NCBI RefSeq assembly: GCF_027214045.1 | Contig: NZ_JAPWHE010000013.1 | Location: forward strand, 1 to 64,000 | DNA: 64,000 nucleotides | Source: Castellaniella denitrificans | GTDB taxonomy: Bacteria > Pseudomonadota > Gammaproteobacteria > Burkholderiales > Burkholderiaceae_B | Direction of reading: 5' to 3' | Part shown: positions 16,632 to 30,700 of the stretch, piece by piece | Layout of the letters: every line of letters starts with the position of its first letter | Position numbering within the stretch: position 1 is the stretch's first letter | Translations under genes and position numbers: made by a program | The notes under the pieces: model-generated | The model's database searches: none | What the model saw: only the letters and a program-made list of their open reading frames with translations | What the model was told of the DNA's origin: nothing

Positions 16632-19214
16632 ATGAATGTCTGGTTGAAGCGGGTGCTGTTCAGCCTGGTCGTGGCGCTGCTGCTGGCGGTGGTCGGTCTG
16701 GCGATCTTCCTGCTGACTTTCAATCCGAACGCCTACAAGGCCAGGCTGGAATCCCTGGTGTTCGAACGCACCGCGCGTACGCTGACCATCGATGGCGACA
16801 TCGGCCTGTCGCTGTTCCCCCGCATCGGCCTGTCCGTCAGCGACGTGGCCTTGTCCAACCGGGACGCCAAGGACACCTTCGTGTCCATCGACAGCGCCCG
16901 CTTCGCGGTGGCGATCTGGCCCTTGCTGTCCAATCGGCTGGTGGTGGATCACGTGGCCGTCACGGGCCTGAAGGCCTATGTCGTGCGGGATGCGCGGGGC
17001 CGCTTCAATTTCAGCGACCTGCTGGGGGCTGACGGGGCGTCCGCGCCGGTGGCCGCGCCCCTGGCGGCCGCCACGGCGGCGCCAGGCGCCCGGTCGGAGT
17101 TCAACATCGACATTGCCGGCCTGGAACTGAAGTCGGGCCGGGTCCAGTATGTCGACCAGCGCGATGGCCTGGCCACGACTTTCGACCAGATCGAAGCGAG
17201 CACCGGCAGGGTCACCTACGACCAGCCCTTCGATGTGTCCCTGAAGTCCGTGATCACGGGCAACGATCCAGTGCAGAACGCCCAGCTCCAGGCCCAGGCG
17301 CTGCTGCGCCTGAACCCGGGGGGGCGCGGCTATTCCGCGCAGAAGATCAACGTGCAACTGAACGGGCGCCTGGGCAACCTGGACCAGTCCCAGGCCACGT
17401 TGCGTGGCAATCTGGCCTACGACGGCCAGGCCCGGCGCTTTTCCGCCGACAATCTGGAACTGGCCCTGAGCGGCAATATCGTCGGCGCCCATCCGGTCCA
17501 GGGACTGAAGGCCAGCCTGACCGCCGCGCAATTGCGCCTGGACCAGCGCAACACCGCGCTCAAGGTCGACAAACTGGCCCTGCGCGCCGTGGGCCAGGAT
17601 GGCAAGCGCGCCCTGGATCTGGCCCTGGACGCGCCCGCCCTGGCGATCTCGCCCGATTCCGCCCAGGCCGATCCCGTGACCGGCACCCTGAAATGGGCCG
17701 GCGACGACACCTTGGCCGTGTCGCTCGGTCTCGAGGGCCTGTCGGGCAACGCCGGCGAATGGCAGTTTCGCGCGGTCAGTCTGGACGGAGGGCTCACCCA
17801 GGGAGAACGCTTGTTGCGCCTCAAGCTGACCTCGCCGCTGGCCTGGAACACGACCCTGCGCAAGGGCTCCCTGGGCGCCATCAAAGGCGACATGGGGGTG
17901 CGCGACCAGGCGCTGCCATCCGGCGGTTATGAGTTCCCCATGATCGGCAGCGTGCACCTGGATCTGGTGCAGGACCTGCTGTCGGCGGATCTGAACGCCG
18001 TGATCGACGGCGGGCAGGCGGCCTTCAAGTCCCAGACGACGAAGTTGTCCACGCCCCAGCCCCGAACGCATTTCACCCTGAACGCGGAAAAGCTCGACTT
18101 GAACCGCTGGCTGCCGGCATCGCCCGCCCGCGCCGCCGGCAAGCCCGCCGGCGCGGGCCAGGCCACCGATCAGACAACCGACAAAGGCGGGAACGCGGGT
18201 CGGGACAAGGGCCGGGACACCGCGCCCGCGGCGCCCGAGCCGATCGATCTGTCGTTCTTGCGGGGTCTGGACGTCGAGGGCGACGTGCGGATCGGGGATC
18301 TGCGGGTGCGCGACGTGCAACTGACGGGCGTGAGCGTCCAGGCCCGCATCCAGAAGGATGCGCTGACCATACCCAAACTGGCGGCCGGTTTGTACGAAGG
18401 CACGCTGTCGGGCCAGTTCAGCGCGGCGTCGGACCGGACGTTCGGATTGAAGCTGAATCTCGACAAGGTCGCCGTGGCGCCTTTGATCCAGGCCTCGATG
18501 GGCCGGAATCTGTTGTCGGGTCGGGGCGCGGCGCAGATCGATTTGCGCGCCCAGGGCGACACGACGGATGCCCTGCAGCGCGCGCTGCAGGGCCGTGTGT
18601 CCGTCCAGGTGCGGGAGGGTGCCGTACAGGGCGTGGACGCCGCGCGGACCTTGACGGATGTGGCGGCCGCGTTGGGCAACGTCCTGAAAGGCCGTCTGGA
18701 CGCCCTGGCTTCGCCGTTCGAGAGCCGCAGCAGCACCGCATTCAGCAGTCTGGACGCCCGCCTCGATCTCAAGGACGGCCAGGGAACCTTGTCCAGGCTG
18801 TCCGTGGTGTCCGACCTGGTGCGGCTGTCCGAAGGCAAGCCGGCGCGCATCGATGTGCCCGGGCGCAGCCTGGATCTGGTGCTGCAGGCCCAGGTGGCGT
18901 CGCGTTTGCCCAAGGGACTGGATGTCGCGCTGACGCCGTTGTTGGGTGCGACCATCCCGATCCGCATCAGCGGCGCATGGAGCCACCCGGAATACGAGGT
19001 GAACTGGTCGAGCATCCGCAATCCTTCCATCCAGCGCGCCCTCAAGTCGGGGCTGATGGAACTGCTCAAGGGCAAGGATCTGATCGACCAGGCCTTGCCG
19101 TCGCCGGAATCCGACACACCCGGCACCGCTTCGAAGAACCCCTTGTCGCCGGCATCCGGCGCCGACCCGGTGGAACGGATCGGCAAGGCCATCAAGGGCC
19201 TGCTGGGACAATGA
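16632..19214 (+). CDS. AsmA family protein
   Basis: An 860-residue envelope protein of the AsmA family, whose members are bridge-like proteins linked to phospholipid and outer-membrane homeostasis. A single N-terminal membrane helix (about 7-30) is followed by the family start [40 protein letters not shown]. The C-terminal AsmA domain includes [17 protein letters not shown] and the [23 protein letters not shown] stretch. An Ala/Pro/Gly-rich low-complexity linker occurs at about 497-535. Location is inner membrane with most of the chain in the periplasm. It is followed after 19 bases by a small MOSC_N protein. Confidence 0.92.
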   Translation: MNVWLKRVLFSLVVALLLAVVGLAIFLLTFNPNAYKARLESLVFERTARTLTIDGDIGLSLFPRIGLSVSDVALSNRDAKDTFVSIDSARFAVAIWPLLSNRLVVDHVAVTGLKAYVVRDARGRFNFSDLLGADGASAPVAAPLAAATAAPGARSEFNIDIAGLELKSGRVQYVDQRDGLATTFDQIEASTGRVTYDQPFDVSLKSVITGNDPVQNAQLQAQALLRLNPGGRGYSAQKINVQLNGRLGNLDQSQATLRGNLAYDGQARRFSADNLELALSGNIVGAHPVQGLKASLTAAQLRLDQRNTALKVDKLALRAVGQDGKRALDLALDAPALAISPDSAQADPVTGTLKWAGDDTLAVSLGLEGLSGNAGEWQFRAVSLDGGLTQGERLLRLKLTSPLAWNTTLRKGSLGAIKGDMGVRDQALPSGGYEFPMIGSVHLDLVQDLLSADLNAVIDGGQAAFKSQTTKLSTPQPRTHFTLNAEKLDLNRWLPASPARAAGKPAGAGQATDQTTDKGGNAGRDKGRDTAPAAPEPIDLSFLRGLDVEGDVRIGDLRVRDVQLTGVSVQARIQKDALTIPKLAAGLYEGTLSGQFSAASDRTFGLKLNLDKVAVAPLIQASMGRNLLSGRGAAQIDLRAQGDTTDALQRALQGRVSVQVREGAVQGVDAARTLTDVAAALGNVLKGRLDALASPFESRSSTAFSSLDARLDLKDGQGTLSRLSVVSDLVRLSEGKPARIDVPGRSLDLVLQAQVASRLPKGLDVALTPLLGATIPIRISGAWSHPEYEVNWSSIRNPSIQRALKSGLMELLKGKDLIDQALPSPESDTPGTASKNPLSPASGADPVERIGKAIKGLLGQ

Positions 19215-19233
19215 TCACGATGGAAACCACACG

Positions 19234-19623
19234 ATGACGACCGAATCCGTTTTTCAGCCGATCGCCGGGGCGACCGCCCTGGCCGATGAGGCCGCCAGGC
19301 CCTACGACCGCCGCTGGCTGGCGGTCGACGACCGGGACCATTGGCTGGATGCGGGCCGGGCGCCCGGCCTGGCGGCGCTGGAGGTCAGCCTGCGTTTCGG
19401 CTATCTGGTGATCCGCGCGGAAGGCATGTTGCGCCTGGATGTGCCGCTGGACGTGATCGAGGACGACGACAGCGTCGAGCGCAGCGCGCGGATCGGCGGG
19501 CGTGATGTGCGGGTCGTGGACGAGGGCGAACTGGCCTCGGCCTGGTTTTCCCAATGGCTGGGCCAGCCCTGCCGGCTGGTGAAAGTGCATCCCGACGCCG
19601 GGCCCGTGAACTGGCCCGGCTAG
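19234..19623 (+). CDS. Stand-alone MOSC N-terminal beta-barrel domain protein
   Basis: A 129-residue soluble protein. The pattern YDRRWLAVDDRDHWLDAGRAPGLAALEV, then GYLVIRAEGMLRLDVPLD, then SAWFSQWLGQPCRLVKVHPD follows the MOSC_N (YcbX/mARC-type) barrel that precedes the MOSC catalytic domain. Here the protein ends right where the MOSC domain, with its molybdenum-cofactor cysteine, should begin. The stop is clean and the next gene starts four bases later on the other strand, so this looks like a genuine short protein or an old truncation. Function unknown; it may be a decayed or regulatory MOSC relative. Confidence 0.75.
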   Translation: MTTESVFQPIAGATALADEAARPYDRRWLAVDDRDHWLDAGRAPGLAALEVSLRFGYLVIRAEGMLRLDVPLDVIEDDDSVERSARIGGRDVRVVDEGELASAWFSQWLGQPCRLVKVHPDAGPVNWPG

Positions 19624-19626
19624 GCG

Positions 19627-20744
<1,118 letters not shown>

Positions 20745-20822
20745 GCGCGGTCGACGGGTCGTGAATCTCACGGCACTCGGTCCGTGCCGGGCCTTGGCCG
20801 GATCGTTTTCAGTGTAAAGCCT

Positions 20823-22112
<1,290 letters not shown>

Positions 22113-22148
22113 AATGACGGTATTCACTTCCAATTTGGCAGGCATGGC

Positions 22149-23327
22149 ATGAACATGGCATCCGGCGCGGCTTCGATCGAGCCGTCCTTCGACATTTCCC
22201 CCGTCCAGGAGATCGTGAACGAGCTGCGGGCCGGGCGCATGGTCATCCTGGTGGACGAAGAGGACCGCGAGAACGAGGGCGACCTGGTGCTGGCGGCCGA
22301 TTTCGTCACACCCGACGCGATCAATTTCATGGTGACCCATGCGCGCGGACTGGTCTGTCTGACGTTGACGCAGGAACGCTGCGAACAACTGCAGTTGCCG
22401 ATGATGTCCAATCAGAACGGCACCCGCTACGGCACGAATTTCACCGTCTCCATCGAGGCCGCCGAAGGCGTGGGGACGGGCATCTCCGCCGCCGACCGCG
22501 CCCGCACCATTCAGGCGGCCGTGGCGCGCGACGCCCGGCCGGCCGACCTGGTCCAGCCCGGGCACATCTTTCCCGTGCGCGCCGTCCAGGGCGGCGTGCT
22601 GGTGCGCGCCGGCCATACCGAGGCCGGCTGCGACCTGACCGCCATGGCGGGCCTGACCCCGGCCGCCGTGATCTGCGAGATCCTCAAGCCGGACGGCACC
22701 ATGGCGCGTCTGCCGGATCTGGCGGTCTTCGCCCGTGAACACGGGCTGAAGATCGGCACCATCGCCGACCTGATCCAGTACCGCAGCGAACACGAATCCA
22801 TGATCGAGCGCCTGGTCGAGCGTCCGGTGGCGACGCCCTGGGGATCGTTTCATGCGGTGGCCTACCGGGACCGCGCTTCCAATGCGCCGCATCTGGCGCT
22901 GGTGCATGGCGACATCCGCCCCGACCAGGAAACCCTGGTGCGCGTGCACGAGCCCGCCAGCGTGCTGGACCTGCTCTGCGAGGGTGCCACCCGCCACAGC
23001 TGGACCATCCCCCAGGCGCTGCAGGCCATCGCGCAGGCGCCCAGCGGCGTGCTGGTGCTGTTGAACTGCCATGGCGGCGCCGATCTGCTGTTCGCGCAGT
23101 TCGACGCCTGGGCCCGCGGCGGCGACCCCCGGGCCGGGTGGCCGGCCGGCGACGGCGAACGCCACGGTCTGCGCACGTTCGGTATCGGCGCACAGATCCT
23201 GCGCGACCTCGGCGTGGGCCAGGCCCGGCTGCTGGCGCGACCGCGCAAAATGCCCAGCATGGCAGGGTTCTCCCTGACGATTACGGGTTACCATAACGAA
23301 CCCGGCGTATCCGACGCCGCGATCTGA
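22149..23327 (+). CDS. ribBA: 3,4-dihydroxy-2-butanone 4-phosphate synthase with degenerate GTP cyclohydrolase II domain
   Basis: A 392-residue riboflavin-pathway enzyme. Residues 15-215 are an intact RibB domain ([18 protein letters not shown], the acidic active-site loop; [13 protein letters not shown]). The following 175 residues align in position with RibA, but the zinc cysteine cluster and GTP-binding motif (CLTGD..GS.RCDC) are missing: the region after [12 protein letters not shown] lacks them. RibA activity must then come from another gene. It precedes ribH by 16 bases and leads a ribBA-ribH-nusB cluster. Confidence 0.9.
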   Translation: MNMASGAASIEPSFDISPVQEIVNELRAGRMVILVDEEDRENEGDLVLAADFVTPDAINFMVTHARGLVCLTLTQERCEQLQLPMMSNQNGTRYGTNFTVSIEAAEGVGTGISAADRARTIQAAVARDARPADLVQPGHIFPVRAVQGGVLVRAGHTEAGCDLTAMAGLTPAAVICEILKPDGTMARLPDLAVFAREHGLKIGTIADLIQYRSEHESMIERLVERPVATPWGSFHAVAYRDRASNAPHLALVHGDIRPDQETLVRVHEPASVLDLLCEGATRHSWTIPQALQAIAQAPSGVLVLLNCHGGADLLFAQFDAWARGGDPRAGWPAGDGERHGLRTFGIGAQILRDLGVGQARLLARPRKMPSMAGFSLTITGYHNEPGVSDAAI

Positions 23328-23343
23328 TCAAGGAATCGCGACT

Positions 23344-23865
23344 ATGAACCCCTACGTGATGACCCCCGACATGAACGGGGAAGGCCTGCATATCGGCATC
23401 GTGCGTGCTCGGTTCAACGAGGAAATCGGCACGGCCGAACTGCAGACCTGCCTGGACGAACTGGCCGCGCTGGGCGTGGACGAGCGCGACGTCATGGTGG
23501 TGTCCGTGCCCGGCGCGCTGGAGCTGGGCGTGACGCTGGCCCAGATGGCCGAGACCTTCGAATTCGACGCCCTGATCGCTCTGGGCGCGGTGATCCGCGG
23601 CGAAACCTATCACTTCGAGATCGTCAGCAACGAATCGGCGTCGGCCATCAGCCGCATCGCGCTGGAAACCGGCATCCCGGTCGCCAATGGCGTGCTGACC
23701 ACCGACACCGACGAGCAGGCCCAGGCCCGCGCGGCCGACAAGGGCCGCGACTGCGCCCGCGCCGCGGTCGAAATGGCCAATCTGGTGGCGGCCCTGGAGC
23801 CGGAATCGGAAGACGACGAAGACGAGGACGAAGACTTCGACGACGAAGAGGACGTGGATGACTGA
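23344..23865 (+). CDS. ribH: 6,7-dimethyl-8-ribityllumazine synthase
   Basis: Penultimate enzyme of riboflavin synthesis, 173 residues, assembling into large cages in this family. [11 protein letters not shown] and [16 protein letters not shown] bind the pyrimidine substrate, and [18 protein letters not shown] carries the conserved His and phosphate contacts. An unusual C-terminal tail of about 22 residues consists almost wholly of Asp and Glu, beyond the usual family end. It overlaps nusB by eight bases. Confidence 0.95.
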   Translation: MNPYVMTPDMNGEGLHIGIVRARFNEEIGTAELQTCLDELAALGVDERDVMVVSVPGALELGVTLAQMAETFEFDALIALGAVIRGETYHFEIVSNESASAISRIALETGIPVANGVLTTDTDEQAQARAADKGRDCARAAVEMANLVAALEPESEDDEDEDEDFDDEEDVDD

Positions 23866-24343
23866 ATCCAAGCCCGCGCGCGCCGGCCGCGCCAATGCCC
23901 GTAGCGCGCGCCGCCTGGCGCGCGAATTCGCTCTGCAGGGCGTGTACGCCTGGCTGCTGCGCGGCGGCACCGACCTGGCCGAACTTGGCGAGATCGATGC
24001 CCATGTGCGCGACGGCGAGGACTTCGATCAGGCTGACGCCCAGTGGTACCAGACGCTGCTGCAAGGGGCGGCCACCCAGGCCGTCGAACTGCGTGAACGG
24101 TTCGTGCCCTACATCGACCGGCCGCTGGGGGAGCTTTCCCCGATCGAACATGCCGTGCTGCTGATCGGCAGCTTCGAGCTCGTCCGGCACGTCGAGGTTC
24201 CCTATCGCGTGGCCATCAACGAAGCCGTCGAACTCGCCAAGTCCTTCGGCGGCACGGATGGCTATCGATTCGTCAACGGGGTGCTCGACAAGCTCGCGGC
24301 CGAAGTCCGCGCCCCCGAGGTCCAGGCGACGGCGCGCCGCTGA
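23858..24343 (+). CDS. nusB: Transcription antitermination protein NusB
   Basis: A 161-residue all-helical RNA-binding protein that with NusE/S10 binds boxA in rRNA leaders. [19 protein letters not shown] near the N-terminus and [32 protein letters not shown] near the C-terminus are family signatures. It starts inside ribH and is followed by thiL after 19 bases. Confidence 0.96.
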   Translation: MTESKPARAGRANARSARRLAREFALQGVYAWLLRGGTDLAELGEIDAHVRDGEDFDQADAQWYQTLLQGAATQAVELRERFVPYIDRPLGELSPIEHAVLLIGSFELVRHVEVPYRVAINEAVELAKSFGGTDGYRFVNGVLDKLAAEVRAPEVQATARR

Positions 24344-24362
24344 TGCGGCACGGGGCGGATTT

Positions 24363-25346
24363 ATGCAGTCGAATGGCGAATTCGACCTGATCGCGCGTTA
24401 TTTCAAACGGCCGCCTCCGGATCGCATGCTGGGTGTGGGCGACGACTGCGCCCTGATGCCCCTGTCGCCGGGTTGCGAACTGGCCGTCAGCACCGACATG
24501 CTGGTCGAGGGCCGGCATTTCCTGCCCGGTACCGATCCCGGATCCCTGGGCCACAAGGCCCTGGCCGTCAATCTGTCCGATCTGGCCGCCATGGGTGCCC
24601 GGCCCCTGGCCTGCACGCTGGCCCTGTCGCTGCCCGCCGTGGACCATGCCTGGCTGGCGGCCTTCTCCGAAGGCTTCCATGCCCTGGCCCGCGAAGCCCG
24701 CTGCCCGCTGGTGGGGGGGGACACTACACGCGGCGACGCGGTGGTGCTCAGCATCACCGTGCTGGGCGAGGTCCGGCGTTCGCACGCCCTGCGCCGCGAC
24801 GCGGCCCGCGTTGGCGACGACGTCTGGGTCTCCGGCACGCTGGGCGCGGCCGATCTGGCCTTGCGCCTGGTGCTCGGCCACTTGCCTCCCGATCCGGAAC
24901 GCCTGCGGGCCACGCGGTCCGCGCTGGACCGTCCCGTTCCCCGTCTGAAGCTGGGCAGATACCTGGCCGGTGTGGCCCATGCCGCCATCGACGTGTCCGA
25001 CGGCCTGTTGCAGGACTTCGGCCATATTCTCCAGGCCAGCCATTGCGGCGCCGAACTGTGGCTGGACGCCTTGCCGGCGCATCCGGCGCTGGCCGGCCTG
25101 GACGAGTCCCTGCGCCGCGAAGCCATGCTGTCCGGGGGGGACGCCTATGAATTGTGCTTCACTGCCCGGCCGCTGTGGCGCGAGCAGATCGAAGTGCTGG
25201 GTCGCCAGTTGGGCGTGCCGGTGGCCCGGGTGGGCACGCTGGTGCGCGGCCAGGGCGTGCGCGTGCTGGATGGCGCGGGGCGGACCGTACCGGTGGCACG
25301 CCGGGGCTTCGATCATTTCAGCGGACCGTCCGAGGATATTGCATGA
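24363..25346 (+). CDS. thiL: Thiamine-monophosphate kinase
   Basis: A 327-residue kinase making thiamine diphosphate from thiamine monophosphate. GEFDLIARYF opens the protein, then VGDDCALM, STDMLVEGRHF (metal-binding Asp), LSDLAAMGARP and GGDTTRG. The start at 24363 matches the family; the upstream in-frame extension overlaps nusB and is Arg-rich noise. Its stop overlaps the start of pgpA by four bases. Confidence 0.95.
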   Translation: MQSNGEFDLIARYFKRPPPDRMLGVGDDCALMPLSPGCELAVSTDMLVEGRHFLPGTDPGSLGHKALAVNLSDLAAMGARPLACTLALSLPAVDHAWLAAFSEGFHALAREARCPLVGGDTTRGDAVVLSITVLGEVRRSHALRRDAARVGDDVWVSGTLGAADLALRLVLGHLPPDPERLRATRSALDRPVPRLKLGRYLAGVAHAAIDVSDGLLQDFGHILQASHCGAELWLDALPAHPALAGLDESLRREAMLSGGDAYELCFTARPLWREQIEVLGRQLGVPVARVGTLVRGQGVRVLDGAGRTVPVARRGFDHFSGPSEDIA

Positions 25347-25876
25347 TGGGTACCGACCTTCCGAAAGACTCCGGCCCGGCCCGGCCCATCCTCAGGCCGT
25401 CCGCCGCCTGGGTCTTCTCACGCCCCGAGCGGATCCTGGCCTTTGGCCTGGGTTCGGGTCTGATCTATCCGGCTCCGGGCACCTGGGGTACGTTGGCCGG
25501 ATGGCTGCTGTGGGCCGTTCTGCTGCGTGATCTTTCCGACGGCTGGATGATTCTGGTGCTGCTGCTGTCCTTCGGGATCGGCTGCTGGGCCGCCCAGCGC
25601 TGCGGCGATGACCTGGGCGTGCCGGATCATGGCGGGATCAACTGGGACGAGATCGTCGCCATCTGGCTGGTGCTGTGGCTGATGCCGCACGATTTCTGGT
25701 CCCAGGCCGTTTCGGTGGCGCTGTTCCGCTTCTTCGATATCGTCAAACCGCCGCCGGTGAGCCTGTTCGACCGGCGCTTCAAGAACGGCTTCGGGGTCAT
25801 GATCGACGACATCGTCGCAGCCCTGTATGCCTTGCTGGCGGGGGCGCTGCTCGTCCGCCTGGGGATGTTGTCATGA
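25343..25876 (+). CDS. pgpA: Phosphatidylglycerophosphatase A
   Basis: A 177-residue inner-membrane phosphatase that removes phosphate from phosphatidylglycerophosphate. The family motif GLGSGLIYPAPGTWGTLAGW is at about 36-55. Acidic residues occur in DHGGINWDEIVAIW, and the end has DRRFKNGFGVMIDDIVAAL, the catalytic acidic region. About four membrane helices. The ATG at 25343 overlaps the thiL stop; a second ATG follows directly and could also be used. Confidence 0.95.
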   Translation: MMGTDLPKDSGPARPILRPSAAWVFSRPERILAFGLGSGLIYPAPGTWGTLAGWLLWAVLLRDLSDGWMILVLLLSFGIGCWAAQRCGDDLGVPDHGGINWDEIVAIWLVLWLMPHDFWSQAVSVALFRFFDIVKPPPVSLFDRRFKNGFGVMIDDIVAALYALLAGALLVRLGMLS

Positions 25877-26379
25877 ACGAACGCGAAACGCGCGCCCTGG
25901 CGGGCGAGGTGGGCGCCGCGCTGCGCGCCGCCGGCTGGCTGTGCGCCACGGCTGAATCCTGCACCGGCGGGCTGCTGGCAGGCGCCATCACGTCCTGCCC
26001 TGGCTCCAGTCTGTGGTTCGAACGAGGCTTCGTCACTTATAGCAATGCCGCCAAGGTTGAACAGCTGCGGGTGTCGTCCGACACCCTGGAACGCTTCGGT
26101 GCCGTCAGCGAGGAAACCGCCATGGAAATGGCCGGCGGTGTGTTGGCAGCGGTGCCCCAGGCCCAACTGGCGCTGTCCACCACCGGTATCGCGGGGCCGG
26201 GCGGCGCCACGCCCGGCAAGCCGGTCGGCATGGTGTGTTTCGGCATTGCGCGTCGCGCCGGATCCGGAATCGTGACCCGGGCCGTCACCCAGGTTTTCGA
26301 GGGCGACCGCGATGCGGTGCGCGCCGCGGCGGTGCGCCGCGCTCTCCAGGCGGCGCTGGTGGAGCTGGGCAAGGCCTGA
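25873..26379 (+). CDS. pncC: Nicotinamide-nucleotide amidohydrolase (CinA C-terminal type)
   Basis: A 168-residue deamidase that returns NMN to nicotinate mononucleotide in the pyridine nucleotide cycle. The active-site motif TAESCTGGLLA includes the conserved Ser/Cys region; STTGIAGPGGATPGKPVGMV is the second signature. There is no CinA N-terminal MoaB-like domain, so this is the short form. Overlaps pgpA by four bases as the last gene of the run. Confidence 0.94.
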   Translation: MNERETRALAGEVGAALRAAGWLCATAESCTGGLLAGAITSCPGSSLWFERGFVTYSNAAKVEQLRVSSDTLERFGAVSEETAMEMAGGVLAAVPQAQLALSTTGIAGPGGATPGKPVGMVCFGIARRAGSGIVTRAVTQVFEGDRDAVRAAAVRRALQAALVELGKA

Positions 26380-26432
26380 GAACCGGCCTGCATTTCGCCG
26401 CCGGGCGGTCCCGCGAGCGTGGGGGTGCGGCC

Positions 26433-27116
26433 TCAGAACGCCGGATTGATGCTCAGGGCCATCAGGGCCGACAGCTGGCACAGCGGCCGGCCCGAGTCCT
26501 CCCGCAATGTGTTGAAGGCATCCTGCACGGCCCGAAGATCGCGCTGGCTCGTGGGTTCGCGTTCGATGACGCCCCCCGCCACCAGGCGCGCGATCACGTC
26601 GCTGGTCAGCAGGAACGTGTCCTTTCCGGCCAGGCGCAGGAATCCGGCGGCGGAACGCCCGCCCAGGCGGGCACCCCGCTTGGCCAGCAGGCGCCACAGG
26701 CCGATGGTGTCGGTATCCGGCCAGTCCGCCAGGAACGCGCCGAAGCCGGCGCCCCGTTCCTGGCGGATGTCCAGGATGAACCGGGCATTTTCCGGGATGC
26801 TTTTGATCTTGGCGCGATCGCGGATGAGCCGCTCGTTTTGCATGTGCGCTTCGATCTGTTCCGGGCCGAGCCATGCCATGGCCTCGGGGTCGAACCTCTG
26901 GAAGGCTTGCTCGAACTCTGGCCATTTGGCGTCGACCATCGCGTGCTGCACGCCCGCATGGAAGATCCGCCGGGTCATGGCGGACAGATAGCGGTCGTCG
27001 CCCTGGCGCTTCAATGCATCGGACGTCAGCGGCCGGGGCAGGAAGGCCTCCAGGGCCGCATCGGATTCGAATCGTGCGCGGACCGTGTCGTGGAGGCGGC
27101 GATAGTCGAGCGTCAC
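26433..27116 (-). CDS. tag: DNA-3-methyladenine glycosylase I family protein (divergent)
   Basis: A 227-residue protein resembling the Tag family of base-excision glycosylases. The region [25 protein letters not shown] and the later [17 protein letters not shown] follow the helix-hairpin-helix fold and C-terminal part of Tag. The classical N-terminal CGW...HDxEWG segment with zinc ligands is absent, so this belongs to a divergent branch and activity is uncertain. Its ATG overlaps the pyrF stop by four bases, making a pyrF-tag pair. Confidence 0.7.
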   Translation of the reverse strand: MTLDYRRLHDTVRARFESDAALEAFLPRPLTSDALKRQGDDRYLSAMTRRIFHAGVQHAMVDAKWPEFEQAFQRFDPEAMAWLGPEQIEAHMQNERLIRDRAKIKSIPENARFILDIRQERGAGFGAFLADWPDTDTIGLWRLLAKRGARLGGRSAAGFLRLAGKDTFLLTSDVIARLVAGGVIEREPTSQRDLRAVQDAFNTLREDSGRPLCQLSALMALSINPAF

Positions 27117-27940
27117 GCGCCGTCCCGCAAGGCTTCGCGGATGGCGTCGCGCGTGGCAAGCGCGGTCCTGGCGGCCGCCTGTTCCCAGTCCTCATCGGCG
27201 CTGGCGTACAGGATGGCGCGTGACGAGTTGATCATCATGCCCGTGCCCGCCGCCGTGCGGCCCGCCTGCGCCGTGGCCCGGATGTCGCCGCCTTGCGCGC
27301 CGATGCCGGGAATCAGCAAGGGCATGTCGCCCACCCGGCGGCGGACCTGGGTGATTTCCTCGGGGAACGTGGCGCCCACCACCAGGGCGCATTGCCCGTT
27401 GGTGTTCCAGACGCGGGCCACCTGATCGGCGACATGCAGGTACAGCGGCGTGCCGTTGGCCAGCCGCATGTCCTGAAGATCGGCACCGCCGGCGTTGGAT
27501 GTGCGGCACAGGATGATGACGCCGCGTTCACCGTAATCGATGTACGGCTGTACGGAATCGCGTCCCATGTAGGGATTGACCGTGACGGCGTCGGCGCCGT
27601 AGCGTTCGAACGCCTCGCGGGCGTATTGCTCGGCGGTGCTGCCGATGTCGCCGCGCTTGGCGTCCAGCACGATGGGCAGGTCCGGATGCCGCTCGCGGAT
27701 CGTCCGGCAGATGTCCTGCAACTGGTCTTCGGCCCCCAGCGCGGCGAAATACGCGATCTGAGGCTTGAAGCCGCAGGCGTAGGGCGCGGTGGCCTCGACG
27801 ATGCGCAGGCAGAACTCGGTGACCGCGTCCGAGCGGCCCGCCAGTTCCCTGGGGAAACGCCGTGGATCAGGGTCCAGGCCCACCATCAGCAGGGAATCCT
27901 GGGCGACCCAGGCGCGGTTCAGCTTGTCGGTGAAGTTCAT
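27113..27940 (-). CDS. pyrF: Orotidine 5'-phosphate decarboxylase, type 2
   Basis: A 275-residue enzyme catalysing the last step of UMP synthesis. [23 protein letters not shown] and the catalytic [17 protein letters not shown] motif (Lys/Asp tetrad) are present. The length and GFKPQ motif are those of the longer type 2 subfamily. It lies 84 bases downstream of dgkA on the same strand and overlaps the glycosylase-like gene downstream. Confidence 0.95.
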   Translation of the reverse strand: MNFTDKLNRAWVAQDSLLMVGLDPDPRRFPRELAGRSDAVTEFCLRIVEATAPYACGFKPQIAYFAALGAEDQLQDICRTIRERHPDLPIVLDAKRGDIGSTAEQYAREAFERYGADAVTVNPYMGRDSVQPYIDYGERGVIILCRTSNAGGADLQDMRLANGTPLYLHVADQVARVWNTNGQCALVVGATFPEEITQVRRRVGDMPLLIPGIGAQGGDIRATAQAGRTAAGTGMMINSSRAILYASADEDWEQAAARTALATRDAIREALRDGA

Positions 27941-28024
27941 GAGCGGATCGGACGGTCTGTCCAGTTGCGTGGTTGTCGGGGTCGCGCAGCGGTGGCGGCC
28001 TGCGGGCCGGGCGTGCGCTTGTGC

Positions 28025-28414
28025 TCAGGAAGGCCACCAGCGCGGCGCCAGCACCGCCGCCCAGGTGGCGCCAGCCAGCAGCAGCGTCAGCAGCACGGCG
28101 GCGCTGCCGATGTCCTTGGCGCGCCCCAGCAGGGGGTGATGTTCCGTGCTGATCGCGTCGGCCAGCGTTTCGATCGCGGAATTGATCAGTTCCACCGTCA
28201 TCACCAGCACCGGCGCCCCGGCCAGCAGCAGCCGTTCGATGGCGGTGTCGCCCAGCCACAGGCCCAGCGGGATCACGATCGCGGCCAGCGCGGTTTCCTG
28301 GCGGAACGCGGCCTCCTGGCGCCATGCCGCGCCCAGTCCCTGCAGCGAATAGCCGATGGCGCGCGCGATGCGCAGCAGTCCGCCGGTGCTTTTATAGGGG
28401 GAGGGCTGGGTCAT
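28025..28414 (-). CDS. dgkA: Diacylglycerol kinase
   Basis: A 129-residue inner-membrane kinase recycling diacylglycerol to phosphatidic acid. Three membrane helices are visible. The catalytic signature ELINSAIETLADAISTE, then HPLLGRAKDIGSAAVLL, is intact. The start at 28414 gives the normal family length and begins MTQPSPYKS; an upstream in-frame ATG would add an atypical Cys/Pro-rich stretch. Confidence 0.93.
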   Translation of the reverse strand: MTQPSPYKSTGGLLRIARAIGYSLQGLGAAWRQEAAFRQETALAAIVIPLGLWLGDTAIERLLLAGAPVLVMTVELINSAIETLADAISTEHHPLLGRAKDIGSAAVLLTLLLAGATWAAVLAPRWWPS

Positions 28415-28499
28415 GGGTCGGCAAGTCCGGATGATGTGGGCATTGTAATGGAAGGAATCAGCCCGGTGCCGCGCGCATGGAGGCGGGAACGCCATCATG

Positions 28500-28533
28500 A
28501 AAAATCCCCGCCACGGCAAACCGCGACGGGGAT
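28500..28533 (-). terminator. Intrinsic terminator of groESL
   Basis: On the minus strand ATCCCCG pairs with CGGGGAT, extended inward by six more pairs including G-T wobbles around a four-base TTTG loop, and is followed directly by TTTTT (28504-28500). It lies about 125 bases beyond the groEL stop. Confidence 0.85.
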
Positions 28534-28542
28534 GAGGCAGGA

Positions 28543-28572
28543 CACGAAATAGTCCTTTCGGACTATTTTGTG
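28543..28572. terminator. Second strong hairpin between groEL and its terminator
   Basis: CACGAAATAGTCC (28543-28555) pairs with GGACTATTTTGTG (28560-28572) around a TTTC loop with a single G-T wobble. It has no long T-tract, so it may act as an mRNA 3'-end stabiliser or backup terminator. Confidence 0.6.
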
Positions 28573-28656
28573 CCTGACGAATCCGAGCAGCATGCAGGCT
28601 GCGAGGTGGGACAGGCCCGGCCGGCGCCGGAGCGCCGGACCGGGAAGGGCAGGGGC

Positions 28657-30625
<1,969 letters not shown>

Positions 30626-30673
30626 GGAGGAACTCCTGTACGTAGAAATTGAAGGTGCGGGGGCGAGGCGTTG

Positions 30674-30700
30674 TTAGCACTCAGCCCCATCGAGTGCTAA
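30674..30700. promoter_or_regulatory. CIRCE element (HrcA operator)
   Basis: TTAGCACTC (30674-30682), nine bases, GAGTGCTAA (30692-30700): a perfect match to the CIRCE consensus. It lies about 50 bases before groES and touches the -10 box, so HrcA binding would block transcription of groESL until heat shock. Confidence 0.98.

Noticed and set aside
13878..19211. A very long open frame on the minus strand (over 1700 codons)
   Set aside because: Only its 3' end (pntAA) is real. The rest runs antisense to metY, asmA and others, is rich in Arg, Gly, Gln and His, and matches no family. Stop-poor antisense frames are expected at this GC content.
22113..22148. Possible FMN riboswitch before ribBA
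   Set aside because: The gap after ftsY is only 36 bases, too short for the element.
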